From NCBI GenBank assembly GCA_937868205.1, contig CALMMC010000137.1, forward strand, positions 1 to 36,286: a DNA stretch of 36,286 bases. Reading direction: 5' to 3'. Position 1 is the stretch's first letter. Each line of letters opens with the position of its first letter. The notes beneath the pieces were generated by a model. That model worked only from the letters and a program-made list of their open reading frames with translations, was not told the origin of the DNA and did no database searches. This document shows, one piece after another, positions 1 through 7,301 of the stretch. The position numbers and the translations under genes were made by a program. The stretch is from JAAZPG01 sp012797375 (GTDB taxonomy: Bacteria > Acidobacteriota > Aminicenantia > Aminicenantales > UBA4085).

Positions 1-48
1 CGGGATGCTCAGGAGGCGCGTGGGCTCGGAGATGTGTATAAGGGACAG
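1..48. other. Sequencing adapter (Nextera i7 side) at contig end
   Basis: These bases are not genomic. Positions 30-48 match the 19-nt Tn5/Nextera mosaic end with one mismatch (position 43). Positions 15-29 match the Read-2 transposase tail with two mismatches (16 and 18). Positions 7-14 read GCTCAGGA, which I recall as the i7 index N704. Positions 1-6 match the end of the P7 arm with one mismatch (position 3). That is 44 of 48 bases in the exact order of a library molecule. On the minus strand it encodes the well-known adapter peptide LSLIHISEPTR. Genomic sequence starts at about 49. Confidence 0.95.
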
Positions 49-780
49 GAGGGAGCGCATCTCCGGACCGTCCCCGACGACTTTCAACGGAAACTTGCCC
101 AGGTTGCAGGCGGCCACGGCCAGGTCGATCCGCTTGTAGGGGACAAGAGCCGTCACGGCCAGGAAATACTTCCGTTCGGGCCCGGAATCGGGCGGGACGA
201 AAAATTCCGTGTCGACCGGAGGATGAACGACCTCGGCCGGCCGGCGATAATACTTCTCGATCCGGGAGGCGACCGCCCGGGAATTGGCGATGAACCGGTC
301 CACCCGGGCCGCCGACGTCACGTCCCAGTTCCGCAAGCCGTGGATCATGGGCGGGACGATGTATTTGGCCGGAAAACCGAGCTTGCCGGGACCGAAATAG
401 GCGGCATACTGGTTCCAGGCGTAGCGGACGGGAGAATGGATATAAGACACATGGAGGGCTTCCGGCTTCGGAATGATCCCCTTGGCCGCGCAATGAGAGC
501 TGGAGACGACCAGGTCGAATCCCTGGAGATCGAACGATTCGGCGGCGAGGGGGAAAAGGGGGAGATACCAGCGGTAATGCCGGCGAAGAGCGGGCATTCC
601 CTGGAGGAAGCTCGTCCGGATGACGCGTTTTTCAATCTCGGGGATTTGACTTCCGGGAAAATGGAAGAGGGTGTAGATCGGCGCCGCCGGGAAAATCTCC
701 GCAAGAACCTCGAGGACTTTTTCCCCGCCCCGGCGCCCGGTGAGCCAGTCATGGATAAGGGCGACCCGCGCGTTTTTCAT
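49..780 (-). CDS. Glycosyltransferase family 4, WbaZ-like, C-terminus missing
   Basis: Last gene of the polysaccharide operon. The protein begins MKNARVALIHDWLTGRRGGEK; 'HDWL...GGE' near the N-terminus is typical of WbaZ-like GT4 mannosyltransferases, which move a sugar from a nucleotide donor onto a lipid-linked glycan at the cytoplasmic face. Further marks are 'SYIHSPVRYAWN' (about residues 128-139), 'FIANSRAVASRI' and 'VVHPPVDTEFF' at the hinge into the second Rossmann domain, then 'YKRIDLAV'. The genuine part is 244 codons. The frame stays open through 1-48, but those last 16 residues come from adapter, so the C-terminal domain with the EX7E motif is lost at the contig end. The start follows the upstream gene's stop by 11 nt, and no strong Shine-Dalgarno sequence is visible. 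The sugar specificity cannot be read. Confidence 0.85.
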
Positions 781-791
781 GGGAATGAATA

Positions 792-1934
792 TTATAGCCC
801 GTTCGCGGCCGCCAGGTCCAGATAGAGGCGCTCGGTCTCGGCGACCATCCGCTCCAGGCTGAACGCCGCCGGGATTTCGTTTCGGGCTCGTTCCGCCAAT
901 CGCCGGGCCAAGGCCTCATCCTCCAGCAGGCGGACGACGGCCTCGGCCAGGGCGGCCGGGTCGGCCGGCGGAACAAGCAGGCCGGTCTCCCCGTCTCGGA
1001 TGATTTCCCGCGACCCGTCGATATCGGTGGCGATGATGGGTTTTCCGAAGCCGGCGGCCTCGATGAGGACCAGGGGCAAGCCCTCCCAGAGCGAGGGAAG
1101 GACGAAGATGTCGAACGCCGACAGCAGGTCGAAGGCGTCCGGCCGCTCCCCCGACAGGATGAAGCGGCCGGTCAGGCCGAGCCGCTCGATCCCTTTCCGG
1201 ACGCGGCTTTCAAGAGGTCCGCCGCCGACAACGAGAAAAAACGCCTCCGGATGCCGGCGGAGGATATCCGGCGCCGCCTCGACGAAATATTCCACGCCCT
1301 TCTGGCGATGAAGCCGGGCGACCGTCCCGATCACCGGCGCCCGGAGTTTCAGTTCTGAACAAAGAGCTCTTCCCCTCGAGACGCGGTCCGGATCGGATGC
1401 CGCCTCGATGGAGGGGACGCCGTTGCGGACCAGACGAAGCCGGCCGTCCGGAGCGAGACGGTGCCGTCGGGCTTGGGCCAGGTCGGCCTCGGAAACGCAG
1501 ACGACGGCCGAGGTCGACCGGCTCAAGATCCGCTCCAGGAGGACGGCCGCCCGGCGGAGCAGCGGATTGCGGTAATGAAGGTAATGGATGCCGTGAATCG
1601 TGTGGACGACGACGGGAGTTCCGGCCCGGCGGGCGGCTCTCCGCCCGTAGAGGCCGGCCACGCCGCCGTGGGTGTGAAGCAGGTCGAAGCCTTGGGAGGC
1701 CAGAAGCCGGATGAGCGTCCGCCCGGGGCCGGCCGCCGGATTCTTTCTGAATTCCACCGGATGGAACGTCATCCCGGCCCGCCGGACCTCCTCTTCCAGC
1801 GGACCTCCGCCTCCGGCGCAAACGGAGACATCGAAACGGTTTCTATTGAGATTCCGGGCCAAGGCCAGTAAAACGGCCTGTCCGCCGCCGAGCGACGGCT
1901 TGTCGATCATTTCCAGGACTTTCAGGCGTCTCAC
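792..1934 (-). CDS. Glycosyltransferase family 4 (GT-B)
   Basis: A 380-aa GT4 enzyme. A longer open frame exists upstream, but the protein fold starts at GTG 1934 (VRRLKVLEMIDKPSLGGGQ); that GTG overlaps the stop of the preceding gene as GTGA, and AAAGGGGA lies just upstream. The N-terminal Rossmann domain shows the acceptor-side loop 'SLGGGQAVLLALARNL'. The C-terminal domain starts near 'VIGTVARLHRQKGVEYFVEA', and the nucleotide-sugar site carries EX7E in 'SLWEGLPLVLIEAAGFGKPI'. It is soluble or peripheral and acts in the cytoplasm on a lipid-linked glycan. As fourth gene of the operon it is probably translationally coupled. The donor sugar is unknown. Confidence 0.88.
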   Translation of the reverse strand: MRRLKVLEMIDKPSLGGGQAVLLALARNLNRNRFDVSVCAGGGGPLEEEVRRAGMTFHPVEFRKNPAAGPGRTLIRLLASQGFDLLHTHGGVAGLYGRRAARRAGTPVVVHTIHGIHYLHYRNPLLRRAAVLLERILSRSTSAVVCVSEADLAQARRHRLAPDGRLRLVRNGVPSIEAASDPDRVSRGRALCSELKLRAPVIGTVARLHRQKGVEYFVEAAPDILRRHPEAFFLVVGGGPLESRVRKGIERLGLTGRFILSGERPDAFDLLSAFDIFVLPSLWEGLPLVLIEAAGFGKPIIATDIDGSREIIRDGETGLLVPPADPAALAEAVVRLLEDEALARRLAERARNEIPAAFSLERMVAETERLYLDLAAANGL

Positions 1935-2818
1935 GGGATTCCCCTTTCCGGTTTCAGCAGCTTCCGGTACGCCGCCCGCATGGCCCTCCCATCCTCGCCC
2001 CGGAAACGCCCGAGGATTCTCTGAAGGCCGAGATGAATCCGAAGGGAAAGCCGCAGCAGGCGGAGGGACGCCGGCGAAGCGTGCTTTCGATAAAAGAGCA
2101 TCTGGCTTTTCCGGTACTCCAGGCGCGATTCGCGGGGACGTCGACCCGTCGTCGCCCCGCCCGCGTGGAAGACCCGCGCTTCGGGGACGAAACGCAGCCG
2201 GCCGCCGGCCTTTCGGAAGCGGAAGCAAAGATCGATATCCTCGAAATAGAGGAAAAAGCTCTCGTCAAAGCCGCCGGCCGCTTCAAACGCCCCGCGTCGG
2301 CAAAACAGGCAGGCCGCGCTCAGCCAGCCGGCCTCCGCCCCGCGCGGCCGGCGCCGAAGCGCCCGGGCCGTCAGGGGATTCTTGATGAATTTCTGGACGA
2401 GCTGGCCGACGAAATCCACCCGGCCTCCAAAGGAAACCTGGACCTTCCCGCCGCCGGAGAACAAGAGGGGCCCGGCCGCGGCCGTCCGCTCATCCGCCCT
2501 CACGGCCTCCAGGAGAGCCGCCGCTGCCCCCGGCTGAAGAACCGCATCGGTGTTCAAAAAGAGCAGGAATTCCCCCCTTGACTCCCGGACGCCGCGGTTG
2601 TTGGCCGCTCCGAAACCGGGATTGTCCCCGTTCCGGATGATCCGGACGGAAGGGAAAGCGGCGGCGTCCTCGAGACCCCCGTCGGTCGAGTCGTTGTCCA
2701 CGAGGATCGCCTCCAGGGCGACGTCCCGCCCGGCCGCCTCGACCGACTCCAGGCAGGAAGCCAAGTGGAGACGGTCGTTGAAATAAACGAGGATGACGGA
2801 AACGAGGGGAGTGCTCAT
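1931..2818 (-). CDS. Glycosyltransferase family 2, rhamnosyltransferase-like
   Basis: A 295-aa GT-A enzyme resembling WbbL-type rhamnosyltransferases. Residues 5-14 (LVSVILVYFN) form the first strand. 'DNDSTDGG' (41-48) and 'NPGFGAANNRG' (66-76) line the nucleotide pocket. 'LNTDA' (88-92) supplies the metal-binding acid, and 'FEDIDLCFR' (192-200) carries the catalytic ED region. The frame is open 27 codons further upstream, but that part is Arg-rich shadow; ATG 2818 is chosen because it overlaps the previous gene's stop as ATGA. Its own stop overlaps the next GTG. The family is secure. The rhamnose preference is inference from overall similarity to WbbL. Confidence 0.88.
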   Translation of the reverse strand: MSTPLVSVILVYFNDRLHLASCLESVEAAGRDVALEAILVDNDSTDGGLEDAAAFPSVRIIRNGDNPGFGAANNRGVRESRGEFLLFLNTDAVLQPGAAAALLEAVRADERTAAAGPLLFSGGGKVQVSFGGRVDFVGQLVQKFIKNPLTARALRRRPRGAEAGWLSAACLFCRRGAFEAAGGFDESFFLYFEDIDLCFRFRKAGGRLRFVPEARVFHAGGATTGRRPRESRLEYRKSQMLFYRKHASPASLRLLRLSLRIHLGLQRILGRFRGEDGRAMRAAYRKLLKPERGIP

Positions 2819-4056
2819 CCGCGGCCGTCTCCCTTCCCCCCGCCGGGGAAAGAAGCGAAAAGAGGTCCGTTCGAGCCGGCTTCCGGCGGAGACGGGCAAA
2901 GAATCGTCCGCCCGCAGACCTCCAGCAGGATCCGGGTGACCCCTTGGACCTGTTTTTCGATCGAGAAATCCTCCCGGACCGTCCGGAAGCCGTTTTCAAC
3001 GACGGCCGGCCAACGTTCGGGATGATCGAGGATCTCGGCGAGCGCCGCGGCCAGAACTTCGGGGTCCCGGGATTCAGCCAGGAAGCCGTTTCGGCCGGGC
3101 CGGATGATTTCGGTCAGGCCCCCGGCCTTGACCGCCAGAACCGGCACGCCCGCGGCCATTCCTTCCAGGGCCGCCCGGCCGAACGAATCGACGACCGAGG
3201 CGACGACGACGACGCTCAGGTTTTGGAGCACCTCCGAGAGAGCGGGACGAAAGCCGGCAAAAACGACGCGCCGCGCAAGATCGTTCAGGCGGACGAGACG
3301 GCGAAGATCTTGTTCGTACCGGCGATCGGCCGCCGTCCCGATGAAAATCAGCTTCAGGTCGGGATACCGGCCGGCGAGACGGGCAAACGCCAGAAGGACC
3401 TCCTTTTGACCCTTGCCCGGATACAGCTTCCCGACGACGCCGATCGTCCGGCTTCCTTCCTCCAGGCCGAATTCGGCCCGGACGATTCCGCGCCGCTCCC
3501 CCGCGGCGGAACGGATCTCCACGCCGTTGTAGACAAGGGCGATCTTGCCGGAGGGGGGAAACGCCCGCCGGGTTGACTCGGAATTGACGATCACCCGGGC
3601 CGAGCGATCGAGAATGAACCGGGTCAAGGCCCGGGATCCGCGGAAGGAGTGGAGAAACGCGCGGTCGCCGGCGAGGATTTCGTGGATCGCCCAAACATGG
3701 GGAATTCCCAGGCGGCGGGCGGCCAGGGCCCCGCCGAACGTCGCGGCCGAATTGGAAAAGATGATCCCGGCTTTCCGCTCGCGGGCGATCCGGCCGATCC
3801 GGGCGACGGCCCGCCGGTTGAGGAGCCGGGCCGCGGGCTGGCGCCAGACCTTCGCCTTTTCCGTCACCCACCACTTCATCGGCACGACGTCGACGGAAAC
3901 GCCCGCTTTTTCGGCCGCCGGACCGAGCGGCCCGGGACGGGGGATGATCAAGGCCGGGACGAACATCCTCCGGTCCAAGCGGCGGAGGGTTTCCAAGAGC
4001 CAAAGCTCCGCGCCGTTGAGCTCGGCCGAATGAGAAACGAACAGGACGGAGATCAT
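2815..4056 (-). CDS. Glycosyltransferase family 4 (GT-B)
   Basis: A 413-aa GT4 enzyme. The N-terminal domain starts MISVLFVSHSAELNGAELWLL, the usual 'NGAE' acceptor loop. The C-terminal donor domain shows 'IGVVGKLYPGKGQKEVLLAF' and a variant EX7E site, 'SVVDSFGRAALEGMAAGVPVLA', in which the first acid is replaced (DSFGRAALE). The last 25 or so residues are low-complexity Gly/Pro/Ser and run into the next gene. It starts at an ATGA overlap with the upstream gene and ends in an ATGA overlap with the downstream gene, so it sits in the middle of a coupled operon. The product is a cytoplasmic step in surface-glycan assembly; donor and acceptor are unknown. Confidence 0.87.
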   Translation of the reverse strand: MISVLFVSHSAELNGAELWLLETLRRLDRRMFVPALIIPRPGPLGPAAEKAGVSVDVVPMKWWVTEKAKVWRQPAARLLNRRAVARIGRIARERKAGIIFSNSAATFGGALAARRLGIPHVWAIHEILAGDRAFLHSFRGSRALTRFILDRSARVIVNSESTRRAFPPSGKIALVYNGVEIRSAAGERRGIVRAEFGLEEGSRTIGVVGKLYPGKGQKEVLLAFARLAGRYPDLKLIFIGTAADRRYEQDLRRLVRLNDLARRVVFAGFRPALSEVLQNLSVVVVASVVDSFGRAALEGMAAGVPVLAVKAGGLTEIIRPGRNGFLAESRDPEVLAAALAEILDHPERWPAVVENGFRTVREDFSIEKQVQGVTRILLEVCGRTILCPSPPEAGSNGPLFASFPGGGKGDGRG

Positions 4057-5189
4057 GTCTTTCCCGCCGTCCGCCGGTAAAATCCGAGAGTGGCTTCAGC
4101 GGTCCGGCGCCAGGGGAACAGCTCCGCCCGGCGGAGGCCGCGGATTTTCAAGGATTCGCGCGCCGGACTGTCCGCCAGGAGGCGGATGACCGTCCGGGCG
4201 ATCTCCTCGGGATCCTCGGGATTAAAGTAGAGCGCCGCGTCGCCGCCGATTTCCGGAAGCGCCGACACGCCGGAGGCGGCCGCCGGCAGGCCGCAGGCCA
4301 TAGCTTCGAGCAAGGGAAGGCCGAATCCCTCGGCCGACGAAGGAAAAACGAGCGCGGCCGCGGTCCGGTAGAGGGCCCGGAGATCGACGTCCGGGAGATA
4401 CCCCGTTCGGCGGACCCACGCGCCGAGCCCCCGCCGCTCGATCGCCCGATCGACGTTTTCCCCGTCGCCGCCGGACCGGCCGGCCAAGACCAGCGGAATG
4501 CGTCCATGCCTCTCATGAACCAGGGCCAGGGCCTCGATTAAGGCCGGGACGTTTTTCCTCGGCTCCAGCGCACCCACGAACAGCAGAAATTCACCGGGGA
4601 GGTCGAACCGGCGCCGGACCGCGGCCGTTTCCTCCGGGGCGGCCGGGTCCTCAAAAAAGCGGTTCAGCCCAAGCGGCGTCACCATTATTTTTTCCTCGTC
4701 CAGGCCGAATCGTTCGCGGATCGCCCGGGCGCTGTACTCGGAGATCGTGATGACGCCGTCGGCCGAACGGAGGGAACGTCCGGTTTTGCGGAGAAACCGT
4801 GTTCGGGCTTCCCGGTCGGCCTTCTCCGGCTCTTCCAAAAAGAACAAGTCGCAGACCGTGACGATCGCCTTTCCCGACGCCGGGAGACGCAGCGGCGTCG
4901 GGGAATGCGTTATATCCAGTCGGCCGCCGAAGATCCGGTCGAGCCTCGGGCGGCCGAACATGTCCCAAGCCGCGTTGACCGCCCGGACGGGCCAGCGCTT
5001 ATCGACAAACGTCAGCTTCTCAAACGGCGGGATCTTGGCCGGCGGGAAACGATCCTTGTAGGACGCCGAGAAAAGGCAGTACTCGTTGTCCCGGTCGAGG
5101 GCCGCCAGCTCGAAGAGGAGATTCTTGAAGTAGACGCCCACTCCCGTTTCCTGCCGGAGAAAGGGACGGACGTCGAATCCGATGCGCAT
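4053..5189 (-). CDS. Glycosyltransferase family 4 (GT-B), first gene of operon
   Basis: A 378-aa GT4 enzyme of the mannosyltransferase-like type. It opens MRIGFDVRPFLRQETGVGVY, where 'R...TGVG(V/I)Y' is characteristic of this subgroup. The donor domain contains 'LFVGALEPRKNVPALIEALA', 'GYLPDVDLRALYRTAAALVFPS' and EX7E in 'AEGFGLPLLEAMACGLP'. It is the promoter-proximal gene of the five-gene operon and overlaps the next gene by ATGA. No Shine-Dalgarno sequence lies within 20 nt of the ATG. A TTGACA-17-TACATT promoter places the predicted +1 two nt before the ATG, so the mRNA may be leaderless. No flippase or polymerase gene is in the window; they may lie beyond the truncated end. Confidence 0.9.
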   Translation of the reverse strand: MRIGFDVRPFLRQETGVGVYFKNLLFELAALDRDNEYCLFSASYKDRFPPAKIPPFEKLTFVDKRWPVRAVNAAWDMFGRPRLDRIFGGRLDITHSPTPLRLPASGKAIVTVCDLFFLEEPEKADREARTRFLRKTGRSLRSADGVITISEYSARAIRERFGLDEEKIMVTPLGLNRFFEDPAAPEETAAVRRRFDLPGEFLLFVGALEPRKNVPALIEALALVHERHGRIPLVLAGRSGGDGENVDRAIERRGLGAWVRRTGYLPDVDLRALYRTAAALVFPSSAEGFGLPLLEAMACGLPAAASGVSALPEIGGDAALYFNPEDPEEIARTVIRLLADSPARESLKIRGLRRAELFPWRRTAEATLGFYRRTAGKT

Positions 5190-5197
5190 TTTTCGTA

Positions 5198-5226
5198 AAT
5201 GTATGACATCCCTCCGCGGGTGTCAA
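5198..5226 (-). promoter_or_regulatory. Sigma-70-type promoter of glycosyltransferase operon
   Basis: On the minus strand, TTGACA (5226-5221), a 17-nt spacer and TACATT (5203-5198). The -35 is perfect and the -10 matches 4 of 6. Expected +1 is about 5191, two nt before the ATG at 5189. A GGAGGG sequence sits inside the spacer and would not be in the transcript. Confidence 0.65.
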
Positions 5227-5484
5227 TCAAAGGCGGGCCGGAGCCGGGCGCGATGAGCCGAGACTTTGAGGCCGGCCGTTAAAAGCACCCCCCGGCTTTC
5301 AGTCCGGCGATCGCCGCGCCTCATCCACCGAGCGGCCGGCATTAAGGCCGGCCCTCCTTCCGCCGTCTTCCGTGAAACCGATAGGCTCCGGATCTTGCGG
5401 CCGCCCGGGCGGTCCGGTTCTCCGGATCCGCCGCCTCCCATCTAAGGACATTTTCGTTTGGCCGTCCGCCTCGCCCGGCTTCGC
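5227..5484. other. Gene-free intergenic stretch with a GC hairpin
   Basis: Divergent intergenic space between the glycosyltransferase operon and the M20 peptidase. No credible coding frame is visible. The only structure is a 7-bp GC stem with a 6-nt loop at 5334-5353 (GGCCGGC / GCCGGCC), without a T-run on either side. Confidence 0.5.
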
Positions 5485-5513
5485 TTGCGTCCGGCGGAGG
5501 GGAGTGTTATAAA
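5485..5513 (+). promoter_or_regulatory. Probable promoter of M20 peptidase
   Basis: TTGCGT (5485-5490), 17-nt spacer, TATAAA (5508-5513). The -10 is good (5/6) and the -35 weak (3/6). Expected +1 near 5520 gives a 26-nt leader that contains AGGAGA before the ATG at 5546. Confidence 0.5.
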
Positions 5514-5545
5514 GGAATCCACTCAAAAGAAAACAGGAGACGCGG

Positions 5546-6772
5546 ATGTCTTTCGATAAAATCGCCGCCCGCCTCGACCTTTTCCGTGACGAGATGATCG
5601 ATCTCCAAATCAAGCTCGCCTCCATCCCGGCCATTTCTCCCGCCTCCGGCGGCGAGGGCGAAGCCCGGAAGGCGGATTTTCTCATCGCCTATCTCCGGGA
5701 GTCGGGAATCACGGATATCCAAGTCATCCGGGCGCCTGATCTCGACGCGCCGGCCGGCTACCGGCCCAACATCGTCGCCCGCTACCCCGGCCGAAACTCC
5801 GCCCGGACGGTTTGGATCATGACCCACCTGGATGTCGTTCCGCCCGGCGAAATCTCCCTCTGGCAGGGCGATCCATTCAAGCCCTGGGTTTCCTCGGGCC
5901 GCATCTACGGCCGCGGAGTCGAGGACAACCAACAGGGCCTGGTCGCCTCCATCTTCGCCGTCAAGGCGTTTCACGATCTCGGCCTCGCCCCCGCCTCCAA
6001 CGTGGGTCTGGCCATTGTCGCCGACGAGGAAACGGGAAGCTCCAAGGGCATCCCCCATGTCCTGAAAAATTCCGATGCCTTCCGCAAGGGCGACCTGATC
6101 ATCGTCCCCGACGCGGGCAGCCCGGACGGAACGGAAATCGAGGTCGCAGAAAAAAGCGTCCTCTGGCTGAAAATCAAGATCCTGGGCCGGCAAACCCACG
6201 GCTCAACCCCCGAACGGGGGATCAACGCCTTCAAAGCCGGCGCCTATCTGGCCGTCAAGCTCGACCGTCTCTACGCCGCCTTCCCCGAGAAAAATCCGCT
6301 CTTCGTGCCGCCCGTCTCCACGTTCGAGCCGACTAAGAAGGACGCCAATGTCCCGAACATCAACACGATCCCGGGCGAGGACGTTTTTTATATGGATTGC
6401 CGGATTCTCCCCCATTACCGGCTCGAGGACGTCGAGGGCCGCGTCCAGGCGGCCTGCCGGTCGATCGAGAAAAAGTTCGGCGTGACGATCACCACCGAAT
6501 CCATGCAGAGGGCCAAAGCCGCCCCCCCCACGCCGCCCGGATCAGCCGTGGTCGAAGCGCTGAAACGCGCGATCCAGGCGGTCTACCAGAAGGAAAGCCG
6601 CCCTATCGGAATCGGCGGCGGGACTGTGGCCGCCTATTTCCGCCGGGAAGGATTCGAAGCCGCCTGCTGGTCGAAAATCGACGACACCGCCCACCAGCCC
6701 AACGAATACTGCCTCATCGACAACATGGTCGGCGACGCCAAGGTTTTCGCCCACATCATGATGCAGGAATGA
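5546..6772 (+). CDS. M20 family metallopeptidase (ArgE/DapE-like)
   Basis: A 408-aa cytoplasmic di-zinc amidohydrolase of the M20 family, which removes residues from peptides or acylated amino acids. The metal and catalytic residues are all present: H94 and D96 in 'THLDVV', bridging D127 in 'GRGVEDNQQG', E161/E162 in 'DEETGS', D189 in 'VPDAGSP', H218 in the lid ('RQTHGS') and a C-terminal His near 383 in 'DTAHQPNEY'. The dimerisation domain occupies about 205-320. There is no signal peptide. AGGAGA lies 6 nt before the ATG. It is a single-gene unit converging on the next minus-strand gene. Automatic pipelines often call such proteins succinyl-diaminopimelate desuccinylase; the peptide- and amino-acid-uptake context favours a general dipeptidase or aminoacylase. 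Confidence 0.9.
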   Translation: MSFDKIAARLDLFRDEMIDLQIKLASIPAISPASGGEGEARKADFLIAYLRESGITDIQVIRAPDLDAPAGYRPNIVARYPGRNSARTVWIMTHLDVVPPGEISLWQGDPFKPWVSSGRIYGRGVEDNQQGLVASIFAVKAFHDLGLAPASNVGLAIVADEETGSSKGIPHVLKNSDAFRKGDLIIVPDAGSPDGTEIEVAEKSVLWLKIKILGRQTHGSTPERGINAFKAGAYLAVKLDRLYAAFPEKNPLFVPPVSTFEPTKKDANVPNINTIPGEDVFYMDCRILPHYRLEDVEGRVQAACRSIEKKFGVTITTESMQRAKAAPPTPPGSAVVEALKRAIQAVYQKESRPIGIGGGTVAAYFRREGFEAACWSKIDDTAHQPNEYCLIDNMVGDAKVFAHIMMQE

Positions 6773-6782
6773 GGCCGGGATC

Positions 6783-7172
6783 TCAATGATCCGATCGGGA
6801 GGCTGGATCGAAGTCCCTCCATTTTCTTCGGCCGAGGAGGCCGAGCGGAATCAGGATCGGGACAAAGAACAGCAGATTCCAAACCGGAAGGCGTATTCCC
6901 CTTAAGCCGCCGTAAACCCGAATGACCCAGGCGGCCGAAGCGAACAAGACCAGGTAAAGCGGGATCATGATTTTCCAATACGCCCGGGCCGGATGCCGCC
7001 ACGGAGCGAGGGCGAAGACAAGGACGACGGCGAGGGCCGCGATCCCCAGGCCGACGGCCGCCTCGGCCGCTCGGCCCTGAACGAAAAAGATCACGGCGAG
7101 GACAACGACCCAGAGAAAAGCGCCCAGCCAGCCGCAGATCCAGCCGATCCTCTCTCCCTTTCGGTTTCCCAT
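6783..7172 (-). CDS. Small four-TM membrane protein, unknown function
   Basis: A 129-aa protein starting MGNRKGERIGWICGWLG. An ATG 14 codons upstream is rejected because GAGGAGGAG lies 3-11 nt before this one. Four hydrophobic segments can be seen, at about residues 10-30, 35-55, 68-88 and 100-120; a basic/acidic tail (RRKWRDFDPASRSDH) follows. No family is recognised. It has its own TTGACA promoter and is transcribed divergently from the APC permease. It converges on the M20 gene with a 10-nt gap. Confidence 0.75.
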   Translation of the reverse strand: MGNRKGERIGWICGWLGAFLWVVVLAVIFFVQGRAAEAAVGLGIAALAVVLVFALAPWRHPARAYWKIMIPLYLVLFASAAWVIRVYGGLRGIRLPVWNLLFFVPILIPLGLLGRRKWRDFDPASRSDH

Positions 7173-7212
7173 GTTCTCCTCCTCGAACGAACGGCCCCTT
7201 GGCCGTTTTTCC

Positions 7213-7242
7213 AAGATAATGCCCCGCGCGGCGCCCTGTCAA
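7213..7242 (-). promoter_or_regulatory. Promoter of small membrane protein gene
   Basis: Minus strand: perfect TTGACA (7242-7237), 18-nt spacer, TATCTT (7218-7213, 4/6). Expected +1 near 7206 gives a leader of about 34 nt with GAGGAGGAG before ATG 7172. Confidence 0.6.
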
Positions 7243-7266
7243 CCGCGGCCCGGGAGCCGGTTCGCA

Positions 7267-7295
7267 TTGACAGCCCTTCGTTAATCCATTTTAAT
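7267..7295 (+). promoter_or_regulatory. Promoter of APC permease-gltS, predicted leaderless
   Basis: Perfect TTGACA (7267-7272), 17-nt spacer, TTTAAT (7290-7295, 5/6). The seventh nt after the -10 is 7302, the A of the ATG. Only ACGCCC separates the -10 from the start codon, so there is no room for a ribosome binding site. Confidence 0.75.
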
Positions 7296-7301
7296 ACGCC
7301 C

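Noticed and set aside
34..825. Plus-strand 263-aa open frame
   Set aside because: It begins inside the adapter and lies opposite the WbaZ-like glycosyltransferase. It is an antisense shadow of GC-rich coding sequence.
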